A stretch of DNA of 64,000 bases from Rhynchopus sp. YZ270_cl-10 (GCA_964035575.1 CAXIVB010000017.1:25001-89000); one strand, 5' to 3'; positions 16,571 through 25,951 are shown, counted from the stretch's first letter. Notes: generated by a model from the letters alone, not told the origin. A program made the numbers and translations.

Positions 16571-16605
16571 CCTGACCCACCTCCAACAAGACAACCCTGT
16601 CTTGT
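16571..16605 (+). promoter_or_regulatory. Element B without a known gene, second copy
   Basis: The 755-bp-repeat copy of the element at 15816-15850. Confidence 0.7.
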
Positions 16606-16628
16606 ATCCCTGTGTTTGTTGCACTATC

Positions 16629-17006
16629 CAGAGAGCAGAAATGAGGGGAGACTACACCACCGACGGTGCTTCAGCCTACAGGAGCATGCTGGAATGTGAA
16701 TGCTGCATGACAGCATTCACAATTTCACCTTTGGTGAGATGGAGATGAGCGCAAAGGTGCAAAAATGCACAACAAAAACTGAGGAAGAGGCATCCATACT
16801 CCCCAGAAGGGACGTGCGCACCTGCAGCCAAAAATTCTCCTGTGCTTAATATCATGCGCGCTGGGGATGCCGAAATAGCTAAACTGTTGCAAGAAGTGGG
16901 ACTAATTCCCAGGCAGTTGCCCTGTACAACATGCAAGTCCACAATGCCAGAAACACTGTACTGGACACCAAGATACTCCAAGAAGATCGCAAACTGGCCT
17001 TATTTT
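16629..17006 (+). ncRNA. Candidate RNA driven by orphan element B, second copy
   Basis: The second repeat of the candidate at 15874; hairpin at 16696-16720. Sequence appears identical, so it adds no independent support. Confidence 0.3.
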
Positions 17007-17012
17007 AGGTGA
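16749..17012 (+). pseudogene. Zinc-ribbon fragment, second copy
   Basis: Repeat copy of the 15994-16257 frame; same stop after WPYFR. Confidence 0.35.
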
Positions 17013-17159
17013 AATGACCTAATGCAGAGTGCAGCGGAACAGGGGAGACAAATAAAGTTTCCTGTACCATGCAACACCCAAGACCTTTTGCACAAGTGAA
17101 GCAAAAACAAGCTCAGAAATATAAAGCTCTTCAAAGGTTTTCCACCCAGACCCATTATT

Positions 17160-17278
17160 GGATTCGGCCATACTCTGGTGAATACACCTCATCCCGCCTG
17201 ATTTGAGAAGTTAAGCACCAGCAGGCCTGGATAGTACTGGCGTGGGTGACCAGCTGGGAAGTCCGGGTGCTTGAATCC
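17160..17278 (+). rRNA. 5S: 5S ribosomal RNA
   Basis: 119 nt; its 5' flank diverges (CCACCCAGACCCATTATTGG). T6 follows. Confidence 0.97.
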
Positions 17279-17361
17279 TTTTTTCCTTATTTGTGGTGTA
17301 ACACACAGAAGTTGGTTGAAAAGTGAACTGATAGTATTCAGCGCAAAGCATGATTATTGAA

Positions 17362-17433
17362 GGGTATATAGCTCAGTGGTAGAGCATTCGGCTGCAGTCC
17401 GAACGGTCCCTGGTTCGAACCCGGGTGTGCCCT
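17362..17433 (+). tRNA. tRNA-Cys(GCA)
   Basis: Acceptor GGGTATA/TGTGCCC, loop CTGCAGT, discriminator T as expected for Cys; T5 terminator. Confidence 0.97.
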
Positions 17434-17534
17434 CTCTTTTTGTTTCAAGACCAGATTTTCTCTTGAGTGTTACTTCTCCCTTTTTGGTTTTGAATTCCAT
17501 CCCCACCTTGTAAAGATTCGTTTAAGAAATGTAA

Positions 17535-17607
17535 GGGGGTTTAGCTCAAATGGTAGAGCGCTCGCTCAGCATGCGAGAGGTAGAGGGATCGATACCCTCA
17601 ATCTCCA
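17535..17607 (+). tRNA. tRNA-Ala(AGC)
   Basis: Acceptor GGGGGTT/AATCTCC with G3-U70, loop TCAGCAT. The T arm GGGATCGATACCC is an Ala(AGC)-type variant B box. T6 follows. Confidence 0.96.
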
Positions 17608-17698
17608 AACATTTTTTGGCTTGGAAACACTGTTGTGATATTTCCAGATCTCAATTCTTTTTGGTACCAAAGAAAAAGAAGGAAGCGACAGAATTGTA

Positions 17699-17770
17699 TC
17701 TCCTATGGTGTAGTGGTTAGCACTCGAGACTCTGAATCTCGCGACCGCGGTTCGAATCCGCGTAGGAGAA
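17699..17770 (+). tRNA. tRNA-Gln(CTG)
   Basis: Acceptor TCTCCTA/TAGGAGA, loop CTCTGAA, discriminator A, T5 terminator. Confidence 0.97.
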
Positions 17771-17863
17771 CTTTCCTTTTTCTCCGTTTCGTCCCTTGTT
17801 ATTCTCCTCTATGACTGTTTGAAACACATTCCCACTTTCATATTCTTGTTGGCTTTTATTGAA

Positions 17864-17945
17864 GGCGAGATGGCCGAGTGGTCTAAGGCGCCAGGTTAAG
17901 GCCCTGGTCCCTTCGGGGGCGTGGGTTCAAACCCCACTCTCGTCA
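17864..17945 (+). tRNA. tRNA-Leu(AAG)
   Basis: 82-nt class II; acceptor GGCGAGA/TCTCGTC, loop TTAAGGC, variable arm with TTCG loop. A34 is presumably converted to inosine. Confidence 0.97.
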
Positions 17946-18034
17946 CTTGTTGTTCTTTTTCTTTTTCATTTTCAATCCATCCATTTTGTTTTGTTTTCAA
18001 GATTGTGCAAAACACAAAAAGCACACTTGTCAGG

Positions 18035-18107
18035 TCCTCCTTGGCGCAGTCGGTAGCGCGTCAGGCTGTTAACCTGCAGGTCGTTGGTTCGAACCCAACA
18101 GGAGGAG
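18035..18107 (+). tRNA. tRNA-Asn(GTT), copy 1
   Basis: Acceptor TCCTCCT/AGGAGGA, loop CTGTTAA, discriminator G. An identical gene lies at 25541. Confidence 0.97.
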
Positions 18108-18166
18108 ACTTTTTTCCCTTCTCAAACCATTTTCTGTTCTTTGCAAAAGTCATAAAAAACTGGGAA

Positions 18167-18248
18167 GGCGAGATGGCCGAGCGGTCTAAGGCGCCAGGTT
18201 TAGGCCCTGGTCTCTTCGGAGGCGTGGGTTCAAACCCCACTCTCGTCA
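18167..18248 (+). tRNA. tRNA-Leu(TAG)
   Basis: Nearly identical to Leu(AAG) at 17864 except loop TTTAGGC and the variable arm, suggesting origin by duplication. Confidence 0.97.
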
Positions 18249-18312
18249 CGTTATTACCATTTTTCCGCAGAAAACCTACCTCTTGTGGAAAACACTTCCG
18301 GTCATTATTGTA

Positions 18313-18385
18313 GCAGCTATCGTCTAGTGGTTAGGACGCTCGCCTCACACGCGAGAGATCGTCGGTTCAATCCCGACTAGCTGTA
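18313..18385 (+). tRNA. tRNA-Val(CAC)
   Basis: Acceptor GCAGCTA/TAGCTGT, loop CTCACAC, discriminator A, T5 terminator. Confidence 0.97.
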
Positions 18386-18473
18386 ATTTCTTTTTCAACT
18401 TTCCTTCACATTTTCGCAATGCAACGATTGAAAAGATGTCCCCATGCAGATAATAGTTTTGCCTACTATCAGA

Positions 18474-18545
18474 TCCGCTGTAGTATAGTGGTTAGAACAG
18501 CCGGCTCTCACCCGGCAGACCGGGGTTCAATTCCCCGCAGCGGAA
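18474..18545 (+). tRNA. tRNA-Glu(CTC)
   Basis: Acceptor TCCGCTG/CAGCGGA, loop CTCTCAC, discriminator A, T7 terminator. Confidence 0.97.
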
Positions 18546-18639
18546 AATACCTTTTTTTAGACCAAGTTTTGGAGAGAAGAATTTCTGACTTTTGAATAAT
18601 AACACCATCATGTAAATCTGGATGAAGAAAATAATCAGT

Positions 18640-18711
18640 GGCTTAGTGGTCTAGTGGCATGATTCTCGCTTCGGGTGCGAGAGGTCCAGGGTTCGATTCC
18701 CTGCTGAGCCC
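18640..18711 (+). tRNA. tRNA-Pro(CGG)
   Basis: Acceptor GGCTTAG/CTGAGCC, loop TTCGGGT, discriminator C as usual for eukaryotic Pro. Confidence 0.97.
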
Positions 18712-18926
18712 CTCTTTTTATTCAGGTACTTTTCTTGCTTGGGAATTGTTTAGAAAAATTATGTCCACATCTTTTCGACCACCAAAATCCCAAGATGAGG
18801 AAGTTTGGAAAAGTGTATTTTTGTGAAAGTATTTTGCCATATCTTTGTTGTCACCAAAATCCCAAGATAGTGAGAGAATCTTGAAAAATGATTTTCCATA
18901 TTTTCACTTCCCAGTGAAAAAGAGAA

Positions 18927-18999
18927 TACCCATGGTGGGGATCGAACCCACAATCTTTCGCTTAGGAAGCGAACGCCTTATCCATTGGGCTACACGGGC
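18927..18999 (-). tRNA. tRNA-Arg(CCT)
   Basis: Acceptor GCCCGTG/CATGGGT, loop TTCCTAA, discriminator A, T5 on the minus strand. The 200 bp to its left hold two CCACCAAAATCCCAAGATG-like repeats and no gene. Confidence 0.96.
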
Positions 19000-19105
19000 C
19001 TAATAGTTTTACCTTCTTTCCTTTTCTCTGGGGTGGTCAAATTTAGGACAAGAGACTTTTCTGCATGACCACCCCACAATGATTCTTTGGTTTAAATGAA
19101 TGTGA

Positions 19106-19178
19106 GCCTCCCTAGCTCAGTCGGTAGAGCGCAAGGCCCTTAACCTTGTGGTCGCGGGTTCGAGCCCCGCGGGAGGTG
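19106..19178 (+). tRNA. tRNA-Lys(CTT), copy 1
   Basis: Acceptor GCCTCCC/GGGAGGT, loop CCCTTAA, discriminator G. An identical gene lies on the minus strand at 26171. Confidence 0.97.
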
Positions 19179-19514
19179 CTTTTCTTTTTGAATGCTTACG
19201 ATTTTGCAGGTTTCTGAGATTTTGAGGCAAATGAAAACCAAAAAATATTTCCTCCACTTGATCTCAGTTCTGTTTCGTTGGCAAGTTGAGAGTGGAATTT
19301 GGGTGAAAATATGTGTTTTCCGAACCAACACAGGACTCCCACCGACCGGTGTAGGTTTTGCGTTCAACCAGGTGTGAACTGCTTCCACTCGCGAAAAGTG
19401 CCAGACCCTTTTGCTGGGGATAGCACGTTTCAGCCCCACAACTTATCTCCTTTCTGGGCAAGTCCAGTGTGCTCAGCTGCCGCTTCTTGGCGACTCACCA
19501 GTACAGAGTGGTGG
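19179..19514. other. Gene-free spacer
   Basis: No gene recognised. The short open frames here lack conserved features. Confidence 0.5.
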
Positions 19515-19841
19515 AATCCAGCACAGAATGGAATGGCTGGGAAATCCTTAGCAATCCATAATTCAGATGGAAAAACTCCTGACCCAGCTATTGAATTTTC
19601 GGATCATTTTCTCAGTCACAATGCAAGCACAGAATGGAAACCAAAACCAAGCACAGAATGGAACACGGCTATAAGACTCCAGCCATTCCATTCTGTGCTG
19701 GTTTTTCGTTTCCTTTCTGTGCTTGCATTGTGACTGAGAAAATGATCTGAAAATTCAATACCCGGGTCAGGAGTTTTTTTTTCCACTCCTAACAAATCCT
19801 TACAGTAAGCCTATAAGTCTCCAGCCATTCCATTCTGTGCT
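19515..19841. repeat. Imperfect palindromic (MITE-like) element
   Basis: The ends carry CCAGCACAGAATGGAATGG and its inverse. The inner sequences TTTTCTCAGTCACAATGC and GCATTGTGACTGAGAAAA also pair, so the whole 0.33 kb can fold back. No clear target duplication was found. Confidence 0.6.
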
Positions 19842-19996
19842 GGTTTTTGGAGCCCATTCTGTGAGCACTCGCTCGGGCCTGTACTGGAGTATAGCGGCCA
19901 GGCCATCTCCCTTCTGCGTTCCTGCCTGTCACATCCAGTGCTCAGTTGCTGCTTCTTCAGCACAACCGCATCACATCACATCACCAAAAAATAGAA

Positions 19997-20068
19997 AGGC
20001 AACTGGGGGGATCGAACCCCCGACCCTTGGTTTACAAGACCAATGCTCTGCCACTGAGCTAAATCGCC
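19997..20068 (-). tRNA. tRNA-Thr(TGT)
   Basis: Acceptor GGCGATT/AGTTGCC, loop CTTGTAA, discriminator T, minus-strand T6. Confidence 0.96.
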
Positions 20069-20150
20069 GCTGATTAAGATGCTTTTGCTGTTTCTCCTGC
20101 GAAGAAGTTTTTCAAGACAACACAGAAAGGAAAGTGTGTAAAAAAAGAAA

Positions 20151-20221
20151 TGACCCTAGACGGAATCGAACCGCCGTTGATGGATTTGGAATCCATAGTG
20201 CTACCGCTACACCATAGGGCC
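20151..20221 (-). tRNA. tRNA-Trp(CCA)
   Basis: Acceptor GGCCCTA/TAGGGTC, loop TTCCAAA, discriminator A. Its first base is also the first base of the 11-bp target duplication of the adjoining foldback element, so 5' flanking sequence has been displaced but the tRNA body is intact. Confidence 0.95.
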
Positions 20222-20231
20222 CATGATTTAG
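20221..20231. repeat. Target-site duplication CCATGATTTAG (left)
   Basis: Perfect 11-bp match to 22173-22183 across the second foldback element. Confidence 0.88.
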
Positions 20232-20615
20232 GTATGTCGGGCGCACAGGGGGGTACCCTAATCGGGCGCACAGGGGGGTACCCTAATCGGGCGCACAGGG
20301 GGGTCCCTAATCGGGCGCACAGGGGGGTCATTTCCTAATCGGGCGCACAGGGGGGTCGGCTAATCGGGCGCACAGGGGGGTCCCCCTAATCGGGCGCACA
20401 GGGGGGTCGCCTAATCGGGCGCACAGGGGGGTACTCCTAATCGGGCGCACAGGGGGGTCGGCTAATCGGGCGCACAGGGGGGTGGTTTTTTTGAAATATT
20501 TTGTTCAACATGACTTATCGTGCAAAAATTTTTTTGAGACCTCAACCCAAGGGGGGAAGACTACTGGTGGTAAAATTTGGTGGTGGAAAATTTTTTTGGT
20601 ACACTGGGATCACAC

Positions 20616-21448
20616 AGGCTTAGTGACCACACCAGCCAGATAACGCAACCTAGAACCAGCTAGGTCCCGCGCACCCGCACCCACCAGCCAGCTTAGTGAC
20701 CACACCAGCCAGATAACGCAACCTAGAACCAGCTAGGTCCCGCGCACCCGCACCCACCAGCCGGCTTAGTGACTACACCAGCCAGATAACGCAACCTAGA
20801 ACCAGCTAGGTCCCGCGCACCCGCACCCACCAGCCGGCTTAGTGACCACACCAGCCAGATAACGCAACCTAGAACCAGCTAGGTCCCGCGCACCCGCACC
20901 CACCAGCCGGCTTAGTGACCACACCAGCCAGATAACGCAACCTAGAACCAGCTAGGTCCCGCGCACCCGCACCCACCAGCCAGCTTATTGACCACACCAG
21001 CCAGATAACGTAACCTAGAACCCGCAAACCCGCGCACCCGTCAACCCGCAAACCCGCACAACCACCAGCCAGATAACGCAACCTAGAACCAGCTAGGTCC
21101 CGCGCACCCGCACCCACCAGCCGGCTTAGTGACCACACCAGCCAGATAACGCAACCTAGAAGCAGCTAGGTCCCGCGCACCCGCACCCACCAGCCAGCTT
21201 AGTGACCACACCAGCCAGATAACGCAACCTAGAACCAGCTAGGTCCCGCGCACCCGCACCCACCAGCCAGCTTATTGACCACACCAGCCAGATAACGTAA
21301 CCTAGAACCAGCTAGGTCCCGCGCACCCGCACCCACCAGCCAGCTTATTGACCACACCAGCCAGATAACGTAACCTCGAACCCGCAAACCCGCGCACCCG
21401 TCAACCCGCAAACCCGCACAACCACGAGCCAGATAACGCAACCTAGAA
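20616..21448 (-). repeat. 73-bp minisatellite, inverted copy
   Basis: Reverse complement of the 936-1836 array. Unit 2 has one more 73-bp unit here. Confidence 0.95.
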
Positions 21449-21509
21449 CGAGATAACGTTGACTAAACGAACACGAAGGTATGTAAGAGAATGACACAAA
21501 CCTGCAAGA

Positions 21510-21870
21510 CATATGTGGAGGATCTCTCTGAGGATTGAATCCGAGACCGCGAGATTTGTTGACCTGAGTTGTAACCACTTGGCTACTAAGTCTCACATAA
21601 GGATTTCACATACTGGTCACCCACGCCAGTACTATCCAGGCCTACTGGTACTTAACTTCTCAACTCTGTAGGGACAGGGTGTATTCACCCGTACACTGGT
21701 GAATGCGCCTCATCCCACCTGATTTGAGAAGTTAAGCACCAGCAGGCCTGGATAGTACTGGCGTGGGTGACCAGTATGTGAAATCCTAATGTGAGACTAA
21801 GTAGCCAAGTGGTTACCACTCAGGTCAACAAGTCTTTCATCGCAGGTTCAATACCCGGAGCGGATACCTT
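21510..21870. repeat. Inverted 5S-like/tRNA-like chimera pair, copy 2
   Basis: Mirror image of 510-870 with matching sequence. Confidence 0.65.
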
Positions 21871-22172
21871 TTCCTAATCGGGCGCACAGGGGGGTCATTT
21901 CCTAATCGGGCGCACAGGGGGGTCGGCTAATCGGGCGCACAGGGGGGTCCCCCTAATCGGGCGCACAGGGGGGTCGCCTAATCGGGCGCACAGGGGGGTC
22001 CTCCTAATCGGGCGCACAGGGGGGTCGGCTAATCGGGCGCACAGGGGGGTCCCTAATCGGGCGCACAGGGGGGTTTTAGCCGGGCTCTTAATAGCCGTAA
22101 AACCCCCCTGTGCGCCCGATTAGGGACCCCCCTGTGCGCCCGATTAGGGGACCCCCCTGTGCGCCCGACTGG

Positions 22173-22183
22173 CCATGATTTAG
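22173..22183. repeat. Target-site duplication CCATGATTTAG (right)
   Basis: Right-hand copy of the 11-bp duplication at 20221-20231. Confidence 0.88.
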
Positions 22184-22258
22184 GGCTTCAATGCGTTTAG
22201 CATGAAGGTGGAAATTTTGCTGAAAATCCCACACAAAGGAAAAAGACACACAAAAAAG

Positions 22259-22331
22259 TGCGAGGTGCCAGGATCGAACTGACGACCTTAGGATTATGGG
22301 ACCTACGCGCTCCCGACTGCGCCAACCTCGC
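22259..22331 (-). tRNA. tRNA-Met elongator (CAT)
   Basis: Acceptor GCGAGGT/ACCTCGC, loop CCCATAA, a normal T arm with CAGTTCGATCCTG. The G1 start and T54 distinguish it from the initiator at 30-102. Confidence 0.96.
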
Positions 22332-22455
22332 CTTGATATTATCGTATCATTAAGAAATACATGGGGTGCAAATTTCTACAGGTTTGTGTGGCAAAAAAAT
22401 TTTTTTGAGCCAAAAAATTTTATGGGCTTCTGTGAAAACAATGACAGTTGTAGAA

Positions 22456-22539
22456 CCTCTCGTAGCTCAATTGGTAGAGCGCTCGACTGTAGAATACTCG
22501 GTTATCGAGCGGTCGCTGGTTCGATTCCGGCCGAGAGGA
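22456..22539 (+). tRNA. tRNA-Tyr(GTA) with 11-nt intron
   Basis: Acceptor CCTCTCG/CGAGAGG. The intron AATACTCGGTT (22493-22503) sits one base 3' of the anticodon, after position 37. Removing it restores the loop CTGTAGA. It is the only tRNA intron in the unit. Trypanosomes also have an 11-nt intron only in tRNA-Tyr. Confidence 0.96.
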
Positions 22540-22617
22540 TTTTTTTTCGTTTTCGTGTTCCAGATTATTTTCTGCAAACAGATGACTGCCTAAAAACAAA
22601 GAACGGTGAGAATTACA

Positions 22618-22699
22618 GCAGTCGTATCCAAGTGGTTACGGAGGTGGACTAGAAATCCATTGGGCTCTGCCCGCGCAGGTTCAAGTCCTGCCGACTGCG
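22618..22699 (+). tRNA. tRNA-Ser(AGA)
   Basis: 82-nt class II; acceptor GCAGTCG/CGACTGC, loop CTAGAAA, discriminator G. Confidence 0.97.
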
Positions 22700-22797
22700 A
22701 TTCATTTTTTGTTCACAAATTTTCGTGCATTTTCGTCGTTTCTGTGCTCATTTTAGACCATTTTGATGCGCGAAAATAAATCAGAGTGAAGATTGTA

Positions 22798-22869
22798 TCC
22801 TCGGTAGTATAGAGGTCAGTATTTCCGCCTGTCACGCGGAAGACCCGGGTTCAATTCCCGGCCGGGGAA
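22798..22869 (+). tRNA. tRNA-Asp(GTC), copy 1
   Basis: Acceptor TCCTCGG/CCGGGGA, loop CTGTCAC. The discriminator is A, where G is usual for Asp. An identical gene lies at 29164 on the minus strand. Confidence 0.96.
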
Positions 22870-22931
22870 TTCTTTTTTGTACAGGGCTCCCACTCATTGT
22901 TTCGTTTCTTTTCTGATGAAAATCAAATCAG

Positions 22932-23004
22932 GCCCCGTTGGCGCAATGGATAGCGCGTTGGACTTCGAATCCAAAGGTTGCGGGTTCGAGTCCCGCACGG
23001 GGTT
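22932..23004 (+). tRNA. tRNA-Arg(TCG)
   Basis: Acceptor GCCCCGT/ACGGGGT, loop CTTCGAA, discriminator T, T5 terminator. Confidence 0.96.
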
Positions 23005-23274
23005 AACTTTTTGAACATTGTTTTTTTGAACTTTTTTGAAAACACAAAAAAGTGAGGTTGGTGTCAAGTGAAATCACAGTGGAACAACAGATACAAATTT
23101 GGGTCCAGTGGGAAGGGGTCTCCCAGGAATTTTGGATTTTTTGGCAGTCAACCCATCCAGAAGAACCTTAAAAAATCTTGGGAAAAACTTGAAAACTGGA
23201 AATTCTTTGAAAAGCTGACATTTCAGAATTTTTTTCTGAACATGAAAATTTTACTTCCTCCTAAAAAAAAGAAC

Positions 23275-23346
23275 TGCACTTACCGGGAGTCGAACCCGGG
23301 CCGCTCGCTTGGAAGGCGAGAATACTAACCGTTATACCATAAGTGC
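23275..23346 (-). tRNA. tRNA-Gly(TCC)
   Basis: Acceptor GCACTTA/TAAGTGC, loop CTTCCAA, discriminator A. By wobble it could also read GGG, which matters because Gly(CCC) is split. Confidence 0.97.
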
Positions 23347-23435
23347 TGTTACTTTCATGCAAAGTGTTTTCTTTGTGGGGGGCAATTTCAAAATAAAAAA
23401 AATTTGAAATTGTTCAAATTGCCCAAAAAAAGAAG

Positions 23436-23507
23436 CAACCGTGGCAGGACTCGAACCTGCAACCGCCTGATCCGTGGTCAGGCGCTCTTCCATTGAGCCA
23501 CACGGTC
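23436..23507 (-). tRNA. tRNA-Arg(ACG)
   Basis: Acceptor GACCGTG/CACGGTT, loop CCACGGA, discriminator G, minus-strand T7. Confidence 0.96.
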
Positions 23508-23594
23508 CATGTCTTTAGGCAATAGTATTTTTTATGTGGCCTGCATATTTTTGGAGTTGGAAAAAATGAAAATGGTTGATTGCACAGCTAAAAA

Positions 23595-23666
23595 AGCGGT
23601 TACCGAGAATTGAACTCGGGTCTCCCGTGCCACAAACGGGTGTTCTAACCACTAAACCATAACCGC
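23595..23666 (-). tRNA. tRNA-His(GTG)
   Basis: Acceptor GCGGTTA/TAACCGC, loop TTGTGGC, T6 on the minus strand. G-1 would be added after transcription, as in other eukaryotes. Confidence 0.96.
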
Positions 23667-23782
23667 TTGAATATTCCCACTTATTGGGATCTCAGAAAGG
23701 GTTTTATTTCCTGGGATATTGTGAAATATTTTTCAAACATGCAACGAGCGGCAACTCGAGCACAATTTCGACTAATATCGTA

Positions 23783-23853
23783 GCGTAATTGGTCTAGTGG
23801 TAGAATGGCCCCCCGCCACGGGGTCGGCCCGGGTTCGATTCCCGGATTACGCA
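23783..23853 (+). tRNA. tRNA-Gly(GCC)
   Basis: 71 nt; acceptor GCGTAAT/ATTACGC, loop CCGCCAC, discriminator A, T5 terminator. Confidence 0.97.
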
Positions 23854-24203
23854 CTCTCTTTTTGCGTTTGGCAAAAGCAAAACAATATGTTTCGGACAGT
23901 TTCAGGTCGGTCACAAACTCGTTCAAAACGAAAAAGTGGAAATGATATGTACTCTTTCTTGCGTAAGGATTATTAGTAGAGAAAAAAATTTCTTGTCTGA
24001 TGATACGGGTTTTTGCTCGACATAGTTTGCGAGTAAGTCAGTTCGGTCACAACTTCCATCACAATTGCAAAAAAAATTGGGACTACAACATGTTCATAAA
24101 CCCAACCTGACTTACATGTTTATTTCTTCACAAAATTCCCAGTAAATAAACATGCACATCAGTATGGCCGGTGCGCTGGTCAGAGACATCACGTTTGCGG
24201 GCC

Positions 24204-24478
24204 AACCCCTCTGTGCGCCCGATTAGGAACCCCCCTGTGCGCCCGATTAGGGACCCCCCTGTGCGCCCGGTTAGCTTTACCCCCCTGTGCGCCCGATTAG
24301 GAATATCCCCCTGTGCGCCCGATAAGCTTACCCCCCTGTGCGCCCGATTAGGAACCCCCCTGTGCGCCCGATTAGCTTACCCCCCTGTGCGCCCGATTAG
24401 GGACCCCCCTGTGCGCCCGGTTAGCTTTACCCCCCTGTGCGCCCGATTAGGAATATCCCCCTGTGCGCCCGATTAGGA
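24204..24478 (+). repeat. Array of CCCCCCTGTGCGCCCGATTAG repeats outside the foldback copies
   Basis: About a dozen repeats resemble the foldback arm but with some variants (GGTTAG, GATAAG). An internal duplication is visible. It is probably a partial or degraded relative. Confidence 0.85.
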
Positions 24479-24484
24479 ACCACT

Positions 24485-24760
24485 CTGTGCACCTACCTAG
24501 TCACTGTGACCAGGTGCCCCTACTAATATGCCTTACCAATATGGCCTGGGCTGTGGTATGTCGGGTGTACTACATGCTGGGACCTAAAGAGGAACCACAT
24601 GCTGGAACACGGCTTTAAGCCCCCACCCATTTCAGCTGTGGTTCCTACTGTGCCCAGTCACTGTGACCAGGTGCCTGGTCAGATCTGACCAGGTACCCTT
24701 ACTAATATGCCTGACCAATATGGCCAGGGGTGGTATGTCGGGTGCACAAGGGAGTTTCAC
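24485..24760. repeat. Foldback-terminus-like remnants
   Basis: CACTGTGACCAGGTGCC, CTAATATGCCT and GGTATGTCGGGTG occur twice about 160-180 bp apart. GGTATGTCGGG equals the right terminus of the foldback elements. No gene is seen up to 24975. Confidence 0.45.
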
Positions 24761-24975
24761 GATGGGTTATCTTATGCACAGGTACAGTGGATGTAGAAAA
24801 CCCACAAACCCATTGTGTGTGGGTTTTCTGGCATAGGACTGTATGGAAAGTGCACGGGTCCACCACAGTACAACCAGTCATGCACCAAGGGACACTGGCT
24901 GTTTTATCACTTTTTGAACTTTTTTAGACACTGCCAAACCTTCTCCATAATCTGAGATCTTGGGAAACAAGATAA

Positions 24976-25047
24976 GCTCGTGTGGCGCAATGGAAGCGCG
25001 TCGGTTCCCGACGCCGGAGGTTGCGGGTTCGATCCCCGCCGCGAGTA
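24976..25047 (+). tRNA. tRNA-Arg(CCG)
   Basis: Acceptor GCTCGTG/CGCGAGT, anticodon stem TCGGT/GCCGG with loop TCCCGAC, discriminator A, T5. Confidence 0.95.
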
Positions 25048-25184
25048 CTTTTTATTCATTCCAAAATATTTTTAGATTTCCTTCTTCTCAGAGATTTCTT
25101 GTCACAAAACTTTGCCAAATTGAAAATTCAGAAATGCGAAAATATCAAAAAACAGCTCCGAAATTTGAAAGCAATCAAAAAGGA

Positions 25185-25256
25185 TTCCCCCTCCGGGGTT
25201 TGAACCCGGGTCGCCTGGGTGAAAGCCAGGTATACTAACCACTGTACTAAAGGGGA
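25185..25256 (-). tRNA. tRNA-Glu(TTC)
   Basis: Acceptor TCCCCTT/AGGGGGA, loop CTTTCAC, discriminator A. Confidence 0.97.
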
Positions 25257-25354
25257 GGTGATACTTAGGCACAATCCAAAAAGGGTACTTTTGTGCAAGC
25301 TACACGGAGTTTCAAACGAAAAAAAAAATTAAAAATGAAAATCCAAAAAGACAA

Positions 25355-25426
25355 GGGCTCGGCGGGGAATTGAACCCCGGACCTCTCGCACCCTAAGCGA
25401 GAATCATGCCACTAGACCACCGAGCC
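25355..25426 (-). tRNA. tRNA-Pro(AGG)
   Basis: Acceptor GGCTCGG/CCGAGCC, loop TTAGGGT, discriminator C, minus-strand T5. Confidence 0.97.
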
Positions 25427-25540
25427 ACGAATTCTCTCGCATTCTCTTCGTAACGCGGCCATATGTTTCCATCATTCCTTGTGTGTGTTTTCGTTTTGAA
25501 TAAGGTCCCCATGTAAATGCTGTCTTCGCTAACAATCAGA

Positions 25541-25613
25541 TCCTCCTTGGCGCAGTCGGTAGCGCGTCAGGCTGTTAACCTGCAGGTCGTTGGTTCGAAC
25601 CCAACAGGAGGAG
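25541..25613 (+). tRNA. tRNA-Asn(GTT), copy 2
   Basis: Same sequence as the gene at 18035; flanks differ. Confidence 0.97.
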
Positions 25614-25869
25614 ATTTTTCATTTTTTTGAGTTTTTGACTCTATTTTTTAATTTTGAGCTAAAAATCCACATTGTGTGTCATCTTGATGTTGGAACTATT
25701 TTTCAGGATTTCCAAGGTTGTCCCACCAAAAAAACCAAACATCTTTGGATGCTGACATAACTTGAAGATTCTTGACCTGAAGATAAAACAGATTTTGTCA
25801 GGTTTTTTTTTTGAGTTTGAAAAAGTTCAGAACAGAATGAAAAAAGGGATCGATGCAGTGTATAAAAAA

Positions 25870-25951
25870 CGCGAACGGCAAGGTTCGAACTTGCGCATGC
25901 AGAGCACACTCGCTTAGCAGGCGAGCCCCGTAACCACTTGGGTACGTCCGC
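25870..25951 (-). tRNA. tRNA-Ser(GCT)
   Basis: 82-nt class II; acceptor GCGGACG/CGTTCGC, loop CTGCTAA, discriminator G. It reads AGY codons. Confidence 0.97.

Larger units (their letters stand above)
15590..17100 (+). repeat. Two ~755-bp 5S repeats
   Basis: The segment starting GAAGCAAAAACAAGCTCAG is repeated at 755-bp spacing. Each copy carries one 5S gene, an orphan element B, a strong hairpin and a transposase-like fragment. A third, partial copy supplies the 5S at 17160. Confidence 0.93.
20232..22172 (-). mobile_element. Foldback-like element, copy 2 (beside tRNA-Trp)
   Basis: Reverse-complement relative of 206-2222: same termini (GTATGTCGGGCGCAC and GCGCCCGACTGG), arm arrays, unique A/T segment, 73-bp minisatellite and inverted 5S/tRNA chimeras in the same order. 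It is 1,941 bp between 11-bp duplications. The two copies make each unit carry a 2-kb inverted repeat about 18 kb apart. Confidence 0.78.

Noticed and set aside
17921-18313. Open frames up to 130-157 codons across the window, including GFEPTP-type peptides antisense to tRNA-Leu
   Set aside because: They run through tRNAs, snRNAs or repeats. Peptides such as VGFEPTPPKR are familiar false proteins from tRNA-Leu DNA. None shows a recognisable domain, except the short zinc-ribbon fragment reported separately.
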